Assembly: GCF_051020955.1 (NCBI RefSeq)
Contig: NW_027476190.1
Coordinates: forward strand, 310,001-374,000
Length of the DNA stretch: 64,000 nt
Reading direction: 5' to 3'
Source of the DNA: Megalopta genalis
Taxonomy: Eukaryota; Arthropoda; Insecta; Hymenoptera; Halictidae
In this document: piece after piece, positions 26,918-41,213 of the stretch
How the letters are laid out: every line of letters begins with the position of its first letter
Position numbering within the stretch: position 1 is the first letter of the stretch
Notes under the pieces: generated by a model
Databases searched by the model: none
What the model was told of the DNA's origin: nothing
What the model saw: only the letters and a program-made list of their open reading frames with translations
Made by a program: the position numbers and the translations under genes

Positions 26918-27707
26918 CGATTTACGGCTAAAATAAATTTTTCTCATTTTATTCAATAACATATTCTTGCTTAAATAACTTTTTTACATAGGGATTAAGC
27001 ATTTAGAACGATACATTGTTTAAAATAAGGGCACTTTACTCTTGACATTTTACGGTTTTTTCAATTTTCTGAAAAATCCTATCATTAGATTTTTTTAAGA
27101 ATACGATATTCTTGCTTAACTAACGTTTCTACATAGGGATTAAGCATTTAGAACGAAATCTAATGTCAGAAAATGGCACTTTACTCTTGACATTTTTCGG
27201 TTTTTTCAATTTTCTGAAAAATCCTATCATTAGATTTTTTTAAAAATACGATATTCTTGCTTAACTAACGTTTCTACATAGGGATTAAGCATTTAGAACG
27301 AAATCTAATGTCAGAAAATGGCACTTTACTCTTGACATTTTTCGGTTTTTTCAATTTTCTGGGAAATCCTATCATTAGATTTTTTTAAAAATACGATATT
27401 CTTGCTTAACTAACGTTTCTACATAGGGATTAAGCATTTAGAACGAAATCTAATGTCAGAAAATGGCACTTTACTCTTGACATTTTTCGGTTTTTTCAAT
27501 TTTCTGGAAAATCCTATCATTAGATTTTTTTAAAAATACGATATTCTTGCTTAACTAACGTTTTTACATAGGGATTAAGTATTTAGAACGAAATCTAATG
27601 TAGGAAAATGGTACTTTACTCTTGATCGGTACGTTGGGACTTTGAAAATATTCGGGCGTACGCGGCGCGCTCGGCGCTTCGAACAGCTCCGGTGTCCCCA
27701 TTATTTT
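26918..27707. repeat. 790-bp expanded unit (five monomers, cassette B)
   Basis: The head is followed by four sub-monomers instead of two, and the linker is cassette B (500 + 290 = 790). Three successive sub-monomers end m2-style with GTCAGAAAATGGCAC before the final m3. Confidence 0.92.
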
Positions 27708-30700
27708 CGATTTACGGCTAAAATAAATTTTTCTAATTTTTTTCAATAACATATTCCTGCTAAAATAACTTTTTTACATAGGGATTAAGCATTTAGAACG
27801 ATACATTGTTTAAAATAAGGGCACTTTACTCTTGACATTTTACGGTTTTTTCAATTTTCTGAAAAATCCTATCATTAGATTTTTTTAAAAATACGATATT
27901 CTTGCTTAACTAACGTTTCTACATAGGGATTAAGCATTTAGAACGAAATCTAATGTCAGAAAATGGCACTTTACTCTTGACATTTTTCGGTTTTTTCAAT
28001 TTTCTGGGAAATCCTATCATTAGATTTTTTTAAAAATACGATATTCTTGCTTAACTAACGTTTTTACATAGGGATTAAGCATTTAGAACGAAATCTAATG
28101 TAGGAAAATGGTACTTTACTCTTGATCGGTACGTTGGGACTTTGAAAATATTCGGGCGTTCCAATCGCTCGTCTGTTGCATCATAGCGCGTCTCGGCGCA
28201 ATCGACCGATTCGCTCGATCCATTATTTTCGATTTACGGCTAAAATAAATTTTTCTAATTTTTTTCAATAACATATTCCTGCTAAAATAACTTTTTTACA
28301 TAGGGATTAAGCATTTAGAACGATACATTGTTTAAAATAAGGGCACTTTACTCTTGACATTTTACGGTTTTTTCAATTTTCTGAAAAATCCTATCATTAG
28401 ATTTTTTTAAAAATACGATATTCTTGCTTAACTAACGTTTCTACATAGGGATTAAGCATTTAGAACGAAATCTAATGTCAGAAAATGGCACTTTACTCTT
28501 GACATTTTTCGGTTTTTTCAATTTTCTGGGAAATCCTATCATTAGATTTTTTTAAAAATACGATATTCTTGCTTAACTAACGTTTTTACATAGGGATTAA
28601 GCATTTAGAACGAAATCTAATGTAGGAAAATGGTACTTTACTCTTGATCGGTACGTTGGCACTTAGAAAATATTCGGGCGTTCCAATCGCTCGTCTGTTG
28701 CATCATAGCGCGTCTCGGCGCAATCGACCGATTCGCTCGATCCATTATTTTCGATTTACGGCTAAAATAAATTTTTCTCATTTTATTCAATAACATATTC
28801 CTGCTAAAATAACTTTTTTACATAGGGATTAAGCATTTAGAACGATACATTGTTTAAAATAAGGGCACTTTACTCTTGACATTTTACGGTTTTTTCAATT
28901 TTCTGAAAAATCCTATCATTAGATTTTTTTAAAAATACGATATTCTTGCTTAACTAACGTTTCTACATAGGGATTAAGCATTTAGAACGAAATCTAATGT
29001 CAGAAAATGGCACTTTACTCTTGACATTTTTCGGTTTTTTCAATTTTCTGGAAAATCCTATCATTAGATTTTTTTAAAAATACGATATTCTTGCTTAACT
29101 AACGTTTTTACATAGGGATTAAGCATTTAGAACGAAATCTAATGTAGGAAAATGGTACTTTACTCTTGATCGGTACGTTGGGACTTTGAAAATATTCGGG
29201 CGTTCCAATCGCTCGTCTGTTGCATCATAGCGCGTCTCGGCGCAATCGACCGATTCGCTCGATCCATTATTTTCGATTTACGGCTAAAATAAATTTTTCT
29301 CATTTTATTCAATAACATATTCTTGCTTAAATAACTTTTTTACATAGGGATTAAGCATTTAGAACGATACATTGTTTAAAATAAGGGCACTTTACTCTTG
29401 ACATTTTACGGTTTTTTCAATTTTCTGAAAAATCCTATCATTAGATTTTTTTAAGAATACGATATTCTTGCTTAACTAACGTTTCTACATAGGGATTAAG
29501 CATTTAGAACGAAATCTAATGTCAGAAAATGGCACTTTACTCTTGACATTTTTCGGTTTTTTCAATTTTCTGGGAAATCCTATCATTAGATTTTTTTAAA
29601 AATACGATATTCTTGCTTAACTAACGTTTTTACATAGGGATTAAGCATTTAGAACGAAATCTAATGTAGGAAAATGGTACTTTACTCTTGATCGGTACGT
29701 TGGCACTTAGAAAATATTCGGGCGTTCCAATCGCTCGTCTGTTGCATCATAGCGCGTCTCGGCGCAATCGACCGATTCGCTCGATCCATTATTTTCGATT
29801 TACGGCTAAAATAAATTTTTCTCATTTTATTCAATAACATATTCCTGCTAAAATAACTTTTTTACATAGGGATTAAGCATTTAGAACGATACATTGTTTA
29901 AAATAAGGGCACTTTACTCTTGACATTTTACGGTTTTTTCAATTTTCTGAAAAATCCTATCATTAGATTTTTTTAAAAATACGATATTCTTGCTTAACTA
30001 ACGTTTCTACATAGGGATTAAGCATTTAGAACGAAATCTAATGTCAGAAAATGGCACTTTACTCTTGACATTTTTCGGTTTTTTCAATTTTCTGGAAAAT
30101 CCTATCATTAGATTTTTTTAAAAATACGATATTCTTGCTTAACTAACGTTTTTACATAGGGATTAAGCATTTAGAACGAAATCTAATGTAGGAAAATGGT
30201 ACTTTACTCTTGATCGGTACGTTGGGACTTTGAAAATATTCGGGCGTTCCAATCGCTCGTCTGTTGCATCATAGCGCGTCTCGGCGCAATCGACCGATTC
30301 GCTCGATCCATTATTTTCGATTTACGGCTAAAATAAATTTTTCTCATTTTATTCAATAACATATTCTTGCTTAAATAACTTTTTTACATAGGGATTAAGC
30401 ATTTAGAACGATACATTGTTTAAAATAAGGGCACTTTACTCTTGACATTTTACGGTTTTTTCAATTTTCTGAAAAATCCTATCATTAGATTTTTTTAAGA
30501 ATACGATATTCTTGCTTAACTAACGTTTCTACATAGGGATTAAGCATTTAGAACGAAATCTAATGTCAGAAAATGGCACTTTACTCTTGACATTTTTCGG
30601 TTTTTTCAATTTTCTGAAAAATCCTATCATTAGATTTTTTTAAAAATACGATATTCTTGCTTAACTAACGTTTCTACATAGGGATTAAGCATTTAGAACG

Positions 30701-33700
30701 AAATCTAATGTCAGAAAATGGCACTTTACTCTTGACATTTTTCGGTTTTTTCAATTTTCTGGGAAATCCTATCATTAGATTTTTTTAAAAATACGATATT
30801 CTTGCTTAACTAACGTTTTTACATAGGGATTAAGCATTTAGAACGAAATCTAATGTAGGAAAATGGTACTTTACTCTTCATCGGTACGTTGGCACTTAGA
30901 AAATATTCGGGCGTTCCAATCGCTCGTCTGTTGCATCATAGCGCGTCTCGGCGCAATCGACCGATTCGCTCGATCCATTATTTTCGATTTACGGCTAAAA
31001 TAAATTTTTCTAATTTTTTTCAATAACATATTCCTGCTAAAATAACTTTTTTACATAGGGATTAAGCATTTAGAACGATACATTGTTTAAAATAAGGGCA
31101 CTTTACTCTTGACATTTTACGGTTTTTTCAATTTTCTGAAAAATCCTATCATTAGATTTTTTTAAAAATACGATATTCTTGCTTAACTAACGTTTCTACA
31201 TAGGGATTAAGCATTTAGAACGAAATCTAATGTCAGAAAATGGCACTTTACTCTTGACATTTTTCGGTTTTTTCAATTTTCTGGAAAATCCTATCATTAG
31301 ATTTTTTTAAAAATACGATATTCTTGCTTAACTAACGTTTTTACATAGGGATTAAGCATTTAGAACGAAATCTAATGTAGGAAAATGGTACTTTACTCTT
31401 GATCGGTACGTTGGGACTTTGAAAATATTCGGGCGTTCCAATCGCTCGTCTGTTGCATCATAGCGCGTCTCGGCGCAATCGACCGATTCGCTCGATCCAT
31501 TATTTTCGATTTACGGCTAAAATAAATTTTTCTAATTTTTTTCAATAACATATTCCTGCTAAAATAACTTTTTTACATAGGGATTAAGCATTTAGAACGA
31601 TACATTGTTTAAAATAAGGGCACTTTACTCTTGACATTTTACGGTTTTTTCAATTTTCTGAAAAATCCTATCATTAGATTTTTTTAAAAATACGATATTC
31701 TTGCTTAACTAACGTTTCTACATAGGGATTAAGCATTTAGAACGAAATCTAATCTCAGAAAATGGCACTTTACTCTTGACATTTTTCGGTTTTTTCAATT
31801 TTCTGGGAAATCCTATCATTAGATTTTTTTAAAAATACGATATTCTTGCTTAACTAACGTTTTTACATAGGGATTAAGCATTTAGAACGAAATCTAATGT
31901 AGGAAAATGGTACTTTACTCTTGATCGGTACGTTGGCACTTAGAAAATATTCGGGCGTTCCAATCGCTCGTCTGTTGCATCATAGCGCGTCTCGGCGCAA
32001 TCGACCGATTCGCTCGATCCATTATTTTCGATTTACGGCTAAAATAAATTTTTCTCATTTTATTCAATAACATATTCCTGCTAAAATAACTTTTTTACAT
32101 AGGGATTAAGCATTTAGAACGATACATTGTTTAAAATAAGGGCACTTTACTCTTGACATTTTACGGTTTTTTCAATTTTCTGAAAAATCCTATCATTAGA
32201 TTTTTTTAAAAATACGATATTCTTGCTTAACTAACGTTTCTACATAGGGATTAAGCATTTAGAACGAAATCTAATGTCAGAAAATGGCACTTTACTCTTG
32301 ACATTTTTCGGTTTTTTCAATTTTCTGGAAAATCCTATCATTAGATTTTTTTAAAAATACGATATTCTTGCTTAACTAACGGTTTTACATAGGGATTAAG
32401 TATTTAGAACGAAATCTAATGTAGGAAAATGGTACTTTACTCTTGATCGGTACGTTGGGACTTTGAAAATATTCGGGCGTACGCGGCGCGCTCGGCGCTT
32501 CGAACAGCTCCGGTGTCCCCATTATTTTCGATTTACGGCTAAAATAAATTTTTCTAATTTTTTTCAATAACATATTCCTGCTAAAATAACTTTTTTACAT
32601 AGGGATTAAGCATTTAGAACGATACATTGTTTAAAATAAGGGCACTTTACTCTTGACATTTTACGGTTTTTTCAATTTTCTGAAAAATCCTATCATTAGA
32701 TTTTTTTAAAAATACGATATTCTTGCTTAACTAACGTTTCTACATAGGGATTAAGCATTTAGAACGAAATCTAATGTCAGAAAATGGCACTTTACTCTTG
32801 ACATTTTTCGGTTTTTTCAATTTTCTGGGAAATCCTATCATTAGATTTTTTTAAAAATACGATATTCTTGCTTAACTAACGTTTTTACATAGGGATTAAG
32901 CATTTAGAACGAAATCTAATGTAGGAAAATGGTACTTTACTCTTGATCGGTACGTTGGGACTTTGAAAATATTCGGGCGTTCCAATCGCTCGTCTGTTGC
33001 ATCATAGCGCGTCTCGGCGCAATCGACCGATTCGCTCGATCCATTATTTTCGATTTACGGCTAAAATAAATTTTTCTAATTTTTTTCAATAACATATTCC
33101 TGCTAAAATAACTTTTTTACATAGGGATTAAGCATTTAGAACGATACATTGTTTAAAATAAGGGCACTTTACTCTTGACATTTTACGGTTTTTTCAATTT
33201 TCTGAAAAATCCTATCATTAGATTTTTTTAAAAATACGATATTCTTGCTTAACTAACGTTTCTACATAGGGATTAAGCATTTAGAACGAAATCTAATGTC
33301 AGAAAATGGCACTTTACTCTTGACATTTTTCGGTTTTTTCAATTTTCTGGGAAATCCTATCATTAGATTTTTTTAAAAATACGATATTCTTGCTTAACTA
33401 ACGTTTTTACATAGGGATTAAGCATTTAGAACGAAATCTAATGTAGGAAAATGGTACTTTACTCTTGATCGGTACGTTGGCACTTAGAAAATATTCGGGC
33501 GTTCCAATCGCTCGTCTGTTGCATCATAGCGCGTCTCGGCGCAATCGACCGATTCGCTCGATCCATTATTTTCGATTTACGGCTAAAATAAATTTTTCTC
33601 ATTTTATTCAATAACATATTCCTGCTAAAATAACTTTTTTACATAGGGATTAAGCATTTAGAACGATACATTGTTTAAAATAAGGGCACTTTACTCTTGA

Positions 33701-36660
33701 CATTTTACGGTTTTTTCAATTTTCTGAAAAATCCTATCATTAGATTTTTTTAAAAATACGATATTCTTGCTTAACTAACGTTTCTACATAGGGATTAAGC
33801 ATTTAGAACGAAATCTAATGTCAGAAAATGGCACTTTACTCTTGACATTTTTCGGTTTTTTCAATTTTCTGGAAAATCCTATCATTAGATTTTTTTAAAA
33901 ATACGATATTCTTGCTTAACTAACGTTTTTACATAGGGATTAAGCATTTAGAACGAAATCTAATGTAGGAAAATGGTACTTTACTCTTGATCGGTACGTT
34001 GGGACTTTGAAAATATTCGGGCGTTCCAATCGCTCGTCTGTTGCATCATAGCGCGTCTCGGCGCAATCGACCGATTCGCTCGATCCATTATTTTCGATTT
34101 ACGGCTAAAATAAATTTTTCTAATTTTTTTCAATAACATATTCCTGCTAAAATAACTTTTTTACATAGGGATTAAGCATTTAGAACGATACATTGTTTAA
34201 AATAAGGGCACTTTACTCTTGACATTTTACGGTTTTTTCAATTTTCCGAAAAATCCTATCATTAGATTTTTTTAAAAATACGATATTCTTGCTTAACTAA
34301 CGTTTCTACATAGGGATTAAGCATTTAGAACGAAATCTAATGTCAGAAAATGGCACTTTACTCTTGACATTTTTCGGTTTTTTCAATTTTCTGGAAAATC
34401 CTATCATTAGATTTTTTTAAAAATACGATATTCTTGCTTAACTAACGTTTTTACATAGGGATTAAGTATTTAGAACGAAATCTAATGTAGGAAAATGGTA
34501 CTTTACTCTTGATCGGTACGTTGGGACTTTGAAAATATTCGGGCGTACGCGGCGCGCTCGGCGCTTCGAACAGCTCCGGTGTCCCCATTATTTTCGATTT
34601 ACGGCTAAAATAAATTTTTCTAATTTTTTTCAATAACATATTCCTGCTAAAATAACTTTTTTACATAGGGATTAAGCATTTAGAACGATACATTGTTTAA
34701 AATAAGGGCACTTTACTCTTGACATTTTACGGTTTTTTCAATTTTCTGAAAAATCCTATCATTAGATTTTTTTAAAAATACGATATTCTTGCTTAACTAA
34801 CGTTTCTACATAGGGATTAAGCATTTAGAACGAAATCTAATGTCAGAAAATGGCACTTTACTCTTGACATTTTTCGGTTTTTTCAATTTTCTGGGAAATC
34901 CTATCATTACATTTTTTTAAAAATACGATATTCTTGCTTAACTAACGTTTTTACATAGGGATTAAGCATTTAGAACGAAATCTAATGTAGGAAAATGGTA
35001 CTTTACTCTTGATCGGTACGTTGGCACTTAGAAAATATTCGGGCGTTCCAATCGCTCGTCTGTTGCATCATAGCGCGTCTCGGCGCAATCGACCGATTCG
35101 CTCGATCCATTATTTTCGATTTACGGCTAAAATAAATTTTTCTCATTTTATTCAATAACATATTCCTGCTAAAATAACTTTTTTACATAGGGATTAAGCA
35201 TTTAGAACGATACATTGTTTAAAATAAGGGCACTTTACTCTTGACATTTTACGGTTTTTTCAATTTTCTGAAAAATCCTATCATTAGATTTTTTTAAAAA
35301 TACGATATTCTTGCTTAACTAACGTTTCTACATAGGGATTAAGCATTTAGAACGAAATCTAATGTCAGAAAATGGCACTTTACTCTTGACATTTTTCGGT
35401 TTTTTCAATTTTCTGGAAAATCCTATCATTAGATTTTTTTAAAAATACGATATTCTTGCTTAACTAACGTTTTTACATAGGGATTAAGCATTTAGAACGA
35501 AATCTAATGTAGGAAAATGGTACTTTACTCTTGATCGGTACGTTGGGACTTTGAAAATATTCGGGCGTTCCAATCGCTCGTCTGTTGCATCATAGCGCGT
35601 CTCGGCGCAATCGACCGATTCGCTCGATCCATTATTTTCGATTTACGGCTAAAATAAATTTTTCTCATTTTATTCAATAACATATTCTTGCTTAAATAAC
35701 TTTTTTACATAGGGATTAAGCATTTAGAACGATACATTGTTTAAAATAAGGGCACTTTACTCTTGACATTTTACGGTTTTTTCAATTTTCTGAAAAATCC
35801 TATCATTAGATTTTTTTAAGAATACGATATTCTTGCTTAACTAACGTTTCTACATAGGGATTAAGCATTTAGAACGAAATCTAATGTCAGAAAATGGCAC
35901 TTTACTCTTGACATTTTTCGGTTTTTTCAATTTTCTGGAAAATCCTATCATTAGATTTTTTTAAAAATACGATATTCTTGCTTAACTAACGTTTCTACAT
36001 AGGGATTAAGCATTTAGAACGAAATCTAATGTAGGAAAATGGTACTTTACTCTTGATCGGTACGTTGGCACTTAGAAAATATTCGGGCGTTCCAATCGCT
36101 CGTCTGTTGCATCATAGCGCGTCTCGGCGCAATCGACCGATTCGCTCGATCCATTATTTTCGATTTACGGCTAAAATAAATTTTTCTCATTTTATTCAAT
36201 AACATATTCCTGCTAAAATAACTTTTTTACATAGGGATTAAGCATTTAGAACGATACATTGTTTAAAATAAGGGCACTTTACTCTTGACATTTTACGGTT
36301 TTTTCAATTTTCTGAAAAATCCTATCATTAGATTTTTTTAAAAATACGATATTCTTGCTTAACTAACGTTTCTACATAGGGATTAAGCATTTAGAACGAA
36401 ATCTAATGTCAGAAAATGGCACTTTACTCTTGACATTTTTCGGTTTTTTCAATTTTCTGGAAAATCCTATCATTAGATTTTTTTAAAAATACGATATTCT
36501 TGCTTAACTAACGTTTTTACATAGGGATTAAGTATTTAGAACGAAATCTAATGTAGGAAAATGGTACTTTACTCTTGATCGGTACGTTGGGACTTTGAAA
36601 ATATTCGGGCGTACGCGGCGCGCTCGGCGCTTCGAACAGCTCCGGTGTCCCCATTATTTT

Positions 36661-37037
36661 CGATTTACGGCTAAAATAAATTTTTCTAATTTTTTTCAAT
36701 AACATATTCCTGCTAAAATAACTTTTTTACATAGGGATTAAGCATTTAGAACGATACATTGTTTAAAATAAGGGCACTTTACTCTTGACATTTTACGGTT
36801 TTTTCAATTTTCTGAAAAATCCTATCATTAGATTTTTTTAAAAATACGATATTCTTGCTTAACTAACGTTTTTACATAGGGATTAAGCATTTAGAACGAA
36901 ATCTAATGTAGGAAAATGGTACTTTACTCTTGATCGGTACGTTGGGACTTTGAAAATATTCGGGCGTTCCAATCGCTCGTCTGTTGCATCATAGCGCGTC
37001 TCGGCGCAATCGACCGATTCGCTCGATCCATTATTTT
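36661..37037. repeat. 377-bp contracted unit (two monomers, cassette A)
   Basis: The head is followed by one sub-monomer that starts like m2 (TTTACGG, TGAAAAATCC) and ends like m3 (GTTTTTACATAGGG, GTAGGAAAATGGTAC). It is therefore an m2/m3 hybrid left by loss of exactly 145 bp, most simply by unequal exchange in sub-monomer register. Confidence 0.92.
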
Positions 37038-38081
37038 CGATTTACGGCTAAAATAAATTTTTCTAATTTTTTTCAATAACATATTCCTGCTAAAATAACT
37101 TTTTTACATAGGGATTAAGCATTTAGAACGATACATTGTTTAAAATAAGGGCACTTTACTCTTGACATTTTACGGTTTTTTCAATTTTCTGAAAAATCCT
37201 ATCATTAGATTTTTTTAAAAATACGATATTCTTGCTTAACTAACGTTTCTACATAGGGATTAAGCATTTAGAACGAAATCTAATGTCAGAAAATGGCACT
37301 TTACTCTTGACATTTTTCGGTTTTTTCAATTTTCTGGGAAATCCTATCATTAGATTTTTTTAAAAATACGATATTCTTGCTTAACTAACGTTTTTACATA
37401 GGGATTAAGCATTTAGAACGAAATCTAATGTAGGAAAATGGTACTTTACTCTTGATCGGTACGTTGGCACTTAGAAAATATTCGGGCGTTCCAATCGCTC
37501 GTCTGTTGCATCATAGCGCGTCTCGGCGCAATCGACCGATTCGCTCGATCCATTATTTTCGATTTACGGCTAAAATAAATTTTTCTCATTTTATTCAATA
37601 ACATATTCCTGCTAAAATAACTTTTTTACATAGGGATTAAGCATTTAGAACGATACATTGTTTAAAATAAGGGCACTTTACTCTTGACATTTTACGGTTT
37701 TTTCAATTTTCTGAAAAATCCTATCATTAGATTTTTTTAAAAATACGATATTCTTGCTTAACTAACGTTTCTACATAGGGATTAAGCATTTAGAACGAAA
37801 TCTAATGTCAGAAAATGGCACTTTACTCTTGACATTTTTCGGTTTTTTCAATTTTCTGGAAAATCCTATCATTAGATTTTTTTAAAAATACGATATTCTT
37901 GCTTAACTAACGTTTTTACATAGGGATTAAGCATTTAGAACGAAATCTAATGTAGGAAAATGGTACTTTACTCTTGATCGGTACGTTGGGACTTTGAAAA
38001 TATTCGGGCGTTCCAATCGCTCGTCTGTTGCATCATAGCGCGTCTCGGCGCAATCGACCGATTCGCTCGATCCATTATTTT

Positions 38082-41000
38082 CGATTTACGGCTAAAATAA
38101 ATTTTTCTAATTTTTTTCAATAACATATTCCTGCTAAAATAACTTTTTTACATAGGGATTAAGCATTTAGAACGATACATTGTTTAAAATAAGGGCACTT
38201 TACTCTTGACATTTTACGGTTTTTTCAATTTTCTGAAAAATCCTATCATTAGATTTTTTTAAAAATACGATATTCTTGCTTAACTAACGTTTCTACATAG
38301 GGATTAAGCATTTAGAACGAAATCTAATGTCAGAAAATGGCACTTTACTCTTGACATTTTTCGGTCTTTTCAATTTTCTGGAAAATCCTATCATTAGATT
38401 TTTTTAAAAATACGATATTCTTGCTTAACTAACGTTTTTACATAGGGATTAAGTATTTAGAACGAAATCTAATGTAGGAAAATGGTACTTTACTCTTGAT
38501 CGGTACGTTGGGACTTTGAAAATATTCGGGCGTTCCAATCGCTCGTCTGTTGCATCATAGCGCGTCTCGGCGCAATCGACCGATTCGCTCGATCCATTAT
38601 TTTCGATTTACGGCTAAAATAAATTTTTCTCATTTTATTCAATAACATATTCCTGCTAAAATAACTTTTTTACATAGGGATTAAGCATTTAGAACGATAC
38701 ATTGTTTAAAATAAGGGCACTTTACTCTTGACATTTTACGGTTTTTTCAATTTTCTGAAAAATCCTATCATTAGATTTTTTTAAAAATACGATATTCTTG
38801 CTTAACTAACGTTTCTACATAGGGATTAAGCATTTAGAACGAAATCTAATGTCAGAAAATGGCACTTTACTCTTGACATTTTTCGGTTTTTTCAATTTTC
38901 TGGAAAATCCTATCATTAGATTTTTTTAAAAATACGATATTCTTGCTTAACTAACGTTTTTACATAGGGATTAAGCATTTAGAACGAAATCTAATGTAGG
39001 AAAATGGTACTTTACTCTTGATCGGTACGTTGGGACTTTGAAAATATTCGGGCGTTCCAATCGCTCGTCTGTTGCATCATAGCGCGTCTCGGCGCAATCG
39101 ACCGATTCGCTCGATCCATTATTTTCGATTTACGGCTAAAATAAATTTTTCTCATTTTATTCAATAACATATTCTTGCTTAAATAACTTTTTTACATAGG
39201 GATTAAGCATTTAGAACGATACATTGTTTAAAATAAGGGCACTTTACTCTTGACATTTTACGGTTTTTTCAATTTTCTGAAAAATCCTATCATTAGATTT
39301 TTTTAAGAATACGATATTCTTGCTTAACTAACGTTTCTACATAGGGATTAAGCATTTAGAACGAAATCTAATGTCAGAAAATGGCACTTTACTCTTGACA
39401 TTTTTCGGTTTTTTCAATTTTCTGGGAAATCCTATCATTAGATTTTTTTAAAAATACGATATTCTTGCTTAACTAACGTTTTTACATAGGGATTAAGCAT
39501 TTAGAACGAAATCTAATGTAGGAAAATGGTACTTTACTCTTGATCGGTACGTTGGGACTTTGAAAATATTCGGGCGTTCCAATCGCTCGTCTGTTGCATC
39601 ATAGCGCGTCTCGGCGCAATCGACCGATTCGCTCGATCCATTATTTTCGATTTACGGCTAAAATAAATTTTTCTAATTTTTTTCAATAACATATTCCTGC
39701 TAAAATAACTTTTTTACATAGGGATTAAGCATTTAGAACGATACATTGTTTAAAATAAGGGCACTTTACTCTTGACATTTTACGGTTTTTTCAATTTTCT
39801 GAAAAATCCTATCATTAGATTTTTTTAAAAATACGATATTCTTGCTTAACTAACGTTTCTACATAGGGATTAAGCATTTAGAACGAAATCTAATGTCAGA
39901 AAATGGCACTTTACTCTTGACATTTTTCGGTTTTTTCAATTTTCTGGAAAATCCTATCATTAGATTTTTTTAAAAATACGATATTCTTGCTTAACTAACG
40001 TTTTTACATAGGGATTAAGTATTTAGAACGAAATCTAATGTAGGAAAATGGTACTTTACTCTTGATCGGTACGTTGGGACTTTGAAAATATTCGGGCGTT
40101 CCAATCGCTCGTCTGTTGCATCATAGCGCGTCTCGGCGCAATCGACCGATTCGCTCGATCCATTATTTTCGATTTACGGCTAAAATAAATTTTTCTCATT
40201 TTATTCAATAACATATTCCTGCTAAAATAACTTTTTTACATAGGGATTAAGCATTTAGAACGATACATTGTTTAAAATAAGGGCACTTTACTCTTGACAT
40301 TTTACGGTTTTTTCAATTTTCTGAAAAATCCTATCATTAGATTTTTTTAAAAATACGATATTCTTGCTTAACTAACGTTTCTACATAGGGATTAAGCATT
40401 TAGAACGAAATCTAATGTCAGAAAATGGCACTTTACTCTTGACATTTTTCGGTTTTTTCAATTTTCTGGAAAATCCTATCATTAGATTTTTTTAAAAATA
40501 CGATATTCTTGCTTAACTAACGTTTTTACATAGGGATTAAGCATTTAGAACGAAATCTAATGTAGGAAAATGGTACTTTACTCTTGATCGGTACGTTGGG
40601 ACTTTGAAAATATTCGGGCGTTCCAATCGCTCGTCTGTTGCATCATAGCGCGTCTCGGCGCAATCGACCGATTCGCTCGATCCATTATTTTCGATTTACG
40701 GCTAAAATAAATTTTTCTCATTTTATTCAATAACATATTCTTGCTTAAATAACTTTTTTACATAGGGATTAAGCATTTAGAACGATACATTGTTTAAAAT
40801 AAGGGCACTTTACTCTTGACATTTTACGGTTTTTTCAATTTTCTGAAAAATCCTATCATTAGATTTTTTTAAGAATACGATATTCTTGCTTAACTAACGT
40901 TTCTACATAGGGATTAAGCATTTAGAACGAAATCTAATGTCAGAAAATGGCACTTTACTCTTGACATTTTTCGGTTTTTTCAATTTTCTGGGAAATCCTA

Positions 41001-41213
41001 TCATTAGATTTTTTTAAAAATACGATATTCTTGCTTAACTAACGTTTTTACATAGGGATTAAGCATTTAGAACGAAATCTAATGTAGGAAAATGGTACTT
41101 TACTCTTGATCGGTACGTTGGGACTTTGAAAATATTCGGGCGTTCCAATCGCTCGTCTGTTGCATCATAGCGCGTCTCGGCGCAATCGACCGATTCGCTC
41201 GATCCATTATTTT
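38082..41213. repeat. Tandem duplication of a three-unit, 1,566-bp block
   Basis: Units at 38082, 38604 and 39126 repeat as 39648, 40170 and 40692 with the same series of head types. The first unit of each copy has a TAAGTATTT m3, and the third unit of each has TTAAGAATACG. A private change (GGTCTTTTC near 38366) occurs only in the first copy. Confidence 0.85.
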
